Positions 22,496 to 24,898 of a stretch of 24,898 nucleotides of DNA are shown here, one piece after another. The notes beneath the pieces were generated by a model. It worked only from the letters and a program-made list of their open reading frames with translations. It was not told the DNA's origin and ran no database searches. Origin of the DNA: an uncultured Christensenellaceae bacterium (GTDB taxonomy: Bacteria; Bacillota; Clostridia; Christensenellales; Pumilibacteraceae). The stretch is from contig CAJUKR010000021.1 of NCBI GenBank assembly GCA_910587025.1, forward strand, positions 1 through 24,898. The letters run 5' to 3'. Both the position numbers and the translations under genes were made by a program. Positions within the stretch are counted from its first letter, which is position 1, and the number at the start of each line of letters is the position of its first letter.

Positions 22496-24898
22496 ATGTT
22501 ATATAAGCAGTATACCGAAAAAATAAACAGGCTTGCGAGCGTGCTCGGGATTATAAGGCGTTTCCGCGTTCTTATAATCGCCGTGCTTTTGCTTACGCTC
22601 GGAATCGTGACGGGACTGCTTACGGCGCGGGGGATCGTAGTCGATTCTTCCGCATGCCCGACCGAGCTTGTTTACGGCGAAGCGCTGACGTACGAAGCGG
22701 GCGCTTTTCTCGGCGACGTGCATTACGAATACAGAGCAGTCGGCGGAGAGTGGAGCGAAAACATTCCCTTGCGCGCGGGCAAGTATGAAGTTCGCGCGGT
22801 GAGCGAACGCACGTTCGGCGCGCCGAGCTACGGAGAGACGTACGCGTTTACGATCAAGCCGAAAACCGTCGAGGTATATTCGGTTTCGCCGTCCGTTATG
22901 TTCGGCGAAGATCCCGAGGTCGGCGCGGCGCTCGAGTACGACGATACCGTCGTATGCGACGAGTTCGTTTACGACGATCTTTCCGCAAGCAATACGGGAG
23001 TAACGCCTGTCGTTTCGGGCATCGGAGTGATTGACGGAAGCGGCGCGGACGTGACCTCGTCGTATGTTTTCGTGCCCGTCAAGCGCGATATTGTATTTGC
23101 GCGGAGAGCCATAACCGTCACGGTTGCCGATGCGACGACGGTGTATGACGGCGAGCCGTTTACGTCCAAGGCGTACGAGCTTACGGAAGGAAGTATGGCA
23201 AGCGGCGACAGTATAGTCGCGACATTCGATAAAGAGCTTACGGATGCGGGCGCTCTGCCGAATACGCCGAAGATAGAAGTGCTGAACGACAGCGGCGCGG
23301 TCGTGACGTCGAATTATCGTATAACGACGGTCGTCGGGGAACTGAAAGTCGAGAAGCGACCCGTGCATATAACTCCCGCGGCGGCGGAAAAGATATACGA
23401 CGGTTCTCCGCTCGAGCAAAAAACTTATACGCTTTCTTCGGACACGCCGCTTGTTAAAGGACATTCGCTCGAGCTTGTAAGTTCGTCCGTTCTTTCGGAC
23501 GCAGGGTCGTGTAAAAATATAATGACGTTCAAAGTGATCTCCGACGACGGCGACGTTACGGACAATTACTCCGTCATACTTATCGGGGAAAACGAGTTGA
23601 CGGTAAAAAAACGCGGCGTGACCGTCACCACCGAATCGAACGAATGGGTGTATGACGGTAACGCGCATACCGACGAACGTTTCGATATAGATAAGTTCGA
23701 TAAGGAATCGGGAACCGGCATGCTCGACGCGCATACGGCGACGGTTTCGCGTCCTACGCTGTTGACGGACGTGGGAGAAGCGCCGAATAAACCCGAAATC
23801 AAGATCGCCGAGAACGGCGCGGATAAGACGGGCAATTACGAAATCAAGTACGTAAGCGGCACTCTCCGCGTAACAGAAAGACCCATAACGGTGACCGCCG
23901 CGGACGGGGAATGGACTTATGACGGCAAGGCTCATTTCGAGCACGGCCGTACTCTTTCGTGCGATCTCGGTCCCGCGCTTGCCGACGGACATTTCACAGA
24001 AGTAGTCACGGACACGAAGATCACCGATGTCATATACGACGGAGCGGATAACGTTTCGACGAAAGCCAACGATCTTACCGTGCGTATCAAGGACGCCGCC
24101 GGCGACGACAAAACGGCAAACTATAAGATCGGTTACGTATCGGGCACTCTGAAGATCAATCCGAGAGAGGTTAAGGTCACAGCCGCCGATACGTCGTTTG
24201 TGTACGACGGCGACGCGCATACGTCGAATAAACATACCGCAGTCGGGCTTGCCGACGGTCATACCACCATTCCCGACGCCGAAGGCACGGGCTTTGTGAC
24301 CGAAGTGGGCGACGGCGAAGTCGTCAATTACGTTACCGTGAAAATCACGGATAAGAGCGGCGACGACAAAACGGCGAACTATACGATTTCTTACGCGCCC
24401 GGAAAAATCAAAATAATCCGTCGCTCGATCACCGTCGTTACGGGCAGTGCGGAGAAAATTTACGACGGAGATCCGCTTTCCTGCGACACCGTTTCGGTGG
24501 GCGGCGGACTCGGTTTGGTCGGAAAACACCGCGTCGTTGTTAAGGAACTCAAGTATGTGACCGACGCCGGAAAATACGACAACAAGCTCGGAATTGAGAT
24601 CGTCGACGGTACGACGGACAAAACGGAAAATTACGCCGTAAAACTGTCGTGCGGCAAGCTGAACATTAAGCGGCGTCCGGTTACCGTTACGACTTCGGGC
24701 AATAAGTGGATATACGACGGCGACGCGCACACCGACGACGGATTCGTCTGTGCCGAATTCGACGCCGCGTCGCATACGGGTAAACTCGACGGACATTCCG
24801 TGTCGGTTTACGGCGCGCTTACGTCGGTAACGGAGGTTTCCGAAGGTAAGGTAGATAATAAGTTTGCGGTCGTGTTCGAAGAAAACGGCGTCGACAAA
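22496..24898 (+). CDS. Membrane-anchored MBG-repeat surface protein (3' truncated by window edge)
   Basis: The frame stays open from the ATG at 22496 to the window end (801 codons, no stop), so the C-terminus is missing. A short N-terminal segment with Arg/Lys is followed by one helix (about 24-44). A region of about 130 residues without clear repeat marks comes next, and then at least seven MBG repeats, each beginning with a strand like RxITVTxxxxxxVYDGxxH: YDG marks lie near 23147, 23397, 23653, 23927, 24200, 24460 and 24715. It resembles a spacer-type surface stalk; any catalytic or wall-binding domain would lie beyond the edge. The ribosome site before the ATG is weak (AAAAGAG); an in-frame TTG at 22484 is an alternative start. 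It follows the transglutaminase-like gene after 29 bases. Confidence 0.88.
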   Translation, partial: MLYKQYTEKINRLASVLGIIRRFRVLIIAVLLLTLGIVTGLLTARGIVVDSSACPTELVYGEALTYEAGAFLGDVHYEYRAVGGEWSENIPLRAGKYEVRAVSERTFGAPSYGETYAFTIKPKTVEVYSVSPSVMFGEDPEVGAALEYDDTVVCDEFVYDDLSASNTGVTPVVSGIGVIDGSGADVTSSYVFVPVKRDIVFARRAITVTVADATTVYDGEPFTSKAYELTEGSMASGDSIVATFDKELTDAGALPNTPKIEVLNDSGAVVTSNYRITTVVGELKVEKRPVHITPAAAEKIYDGSPLEQKTYTLSSDTPLVKGHSLELVSSSVLSDAGSCKNIMTFKVISDDGDVTDNYSVILIGENELTVKKRGVTVTTESNEWVYDGNAHTDERFDIDKFDKESGTGMLDAHTATVSRPTLLTDVGEAPNKPEIKIAENGADKTGNYEIKYVSGTLRVTERPITVTAADGEWTYDGKAHFEHGRTLSCDLGPALADGHFTEVVTDTKITDVIYDGADNVSTKANDLTVRIKDAAGDDKTANYKIGYVSGTLKINPREVKVTAADTSFVYDGDAHTSNKHTAVGLADGHTTIPDAEGTGFVTEVGDGEVVNYVTVKITDKSGDDKTANYTISYAPGKIKIIRRSITVVTGSAEKIYDGDPLSCDTVSVGGGLGLVGKHRVVVKELKYVTDAGKYDNKLGIEIVDGTTDKTENYAVKLSCGKLNIKRRPVTVTTSGNKWIYDGDAHTDDGFVCAEFDAASHTGKLDGHSVSVYGALTSVTEVSEGKVDNKFAVVFEENGVDK

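Noticed and set aside
22499..24796. 765-residue open frame on the - strand
   Set aside because: It lies wholly opposite the MBG-repeat gene, which has clear repeated YDG motifs, a start and a membrane helix on the + strand. The antisense frame is Arg/His-rich with no recognisable domain and is a by-product of codon bias.

Overview
The window reads as one strand of a Bacillota-type genome, most likely an uncultured gut Clostridia. The grounds are AGGAGG-type ribosome sites, a textbook TTGACA-N17-TATAAT promoter, a GC-stem/T-run terminator, some TTG starts, and large surface proteins built from BspA-type leucine-rich repeats and MBG ('YDG') repeats. All supported genes lie on the + strand in two operons. 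There is no intergenic stretch over about 170 bases, and I see no tRNA, rRNA, CRISPR array or transposase.

Region 1 (1-7611) is a fatty-acid/polyketide-like operon with overlapping genes. In order it holds the tail of a ketosynthase fused to a second ketosynthase that has lost its catalytic triad (chain-length-factor-like), a FabG ketoreductase, a FabZ dehydratase, a FabD malonyltransferase, a biotin-dependent carboxyltransferase, an Sfp-type phosphopantetheinyl transferase, a CrtI/phytoene-desaturase-like flavoprotein and a 4HBT thioesterase. No enoyl reductase or ACP is visible; either may lie upstream. The set is not the housekeeping fab order and looks like a specialised acyl chain or polyene pathway. 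It ends at a strong terminator (7617-7645).

Region 2 (promoter at 7680-7708, genes 7777 to the window end) is the unusual part. At least eight tightly packed genes appear to form one membrane system: a small three-helix membrane protein; a 1175-residue leucine-rich repeat protein with a cytoplasmic N-domain; a degenerate GH3 glycosidase-like protein with a membrane hairpin and a C-terminal dead AAA domain; a membrane-anchored McrB-like AAA ATPase; a DUF2357/McrC-N-like coiled-coil protein without a visible nuclease; a second McrB-like ATPase whose cytoplasmic part is near-identical in DNA to the first but which carries a different membrane anchor; a membrane-anchored transglutaminase-like protein flanked by MBG repeats; and a second MBG-repeat protein running off the window.

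The predicted topology puts three AAA modules (two intact, one dead) and DUF2357 on the inner face, and the leucine-rich repeat, transglutaminase and MBG domains outside. This suggests an NTPase engine coupled across the membrane to surface or cell-wall proteins. I know of no named system with this layout. The 1171-base direct repeat that carries the ATPase core plus the next gene's ribosome site, and uses only ATA for isoleucine (20 of 20), suggests recent gene conversion or module swapping.
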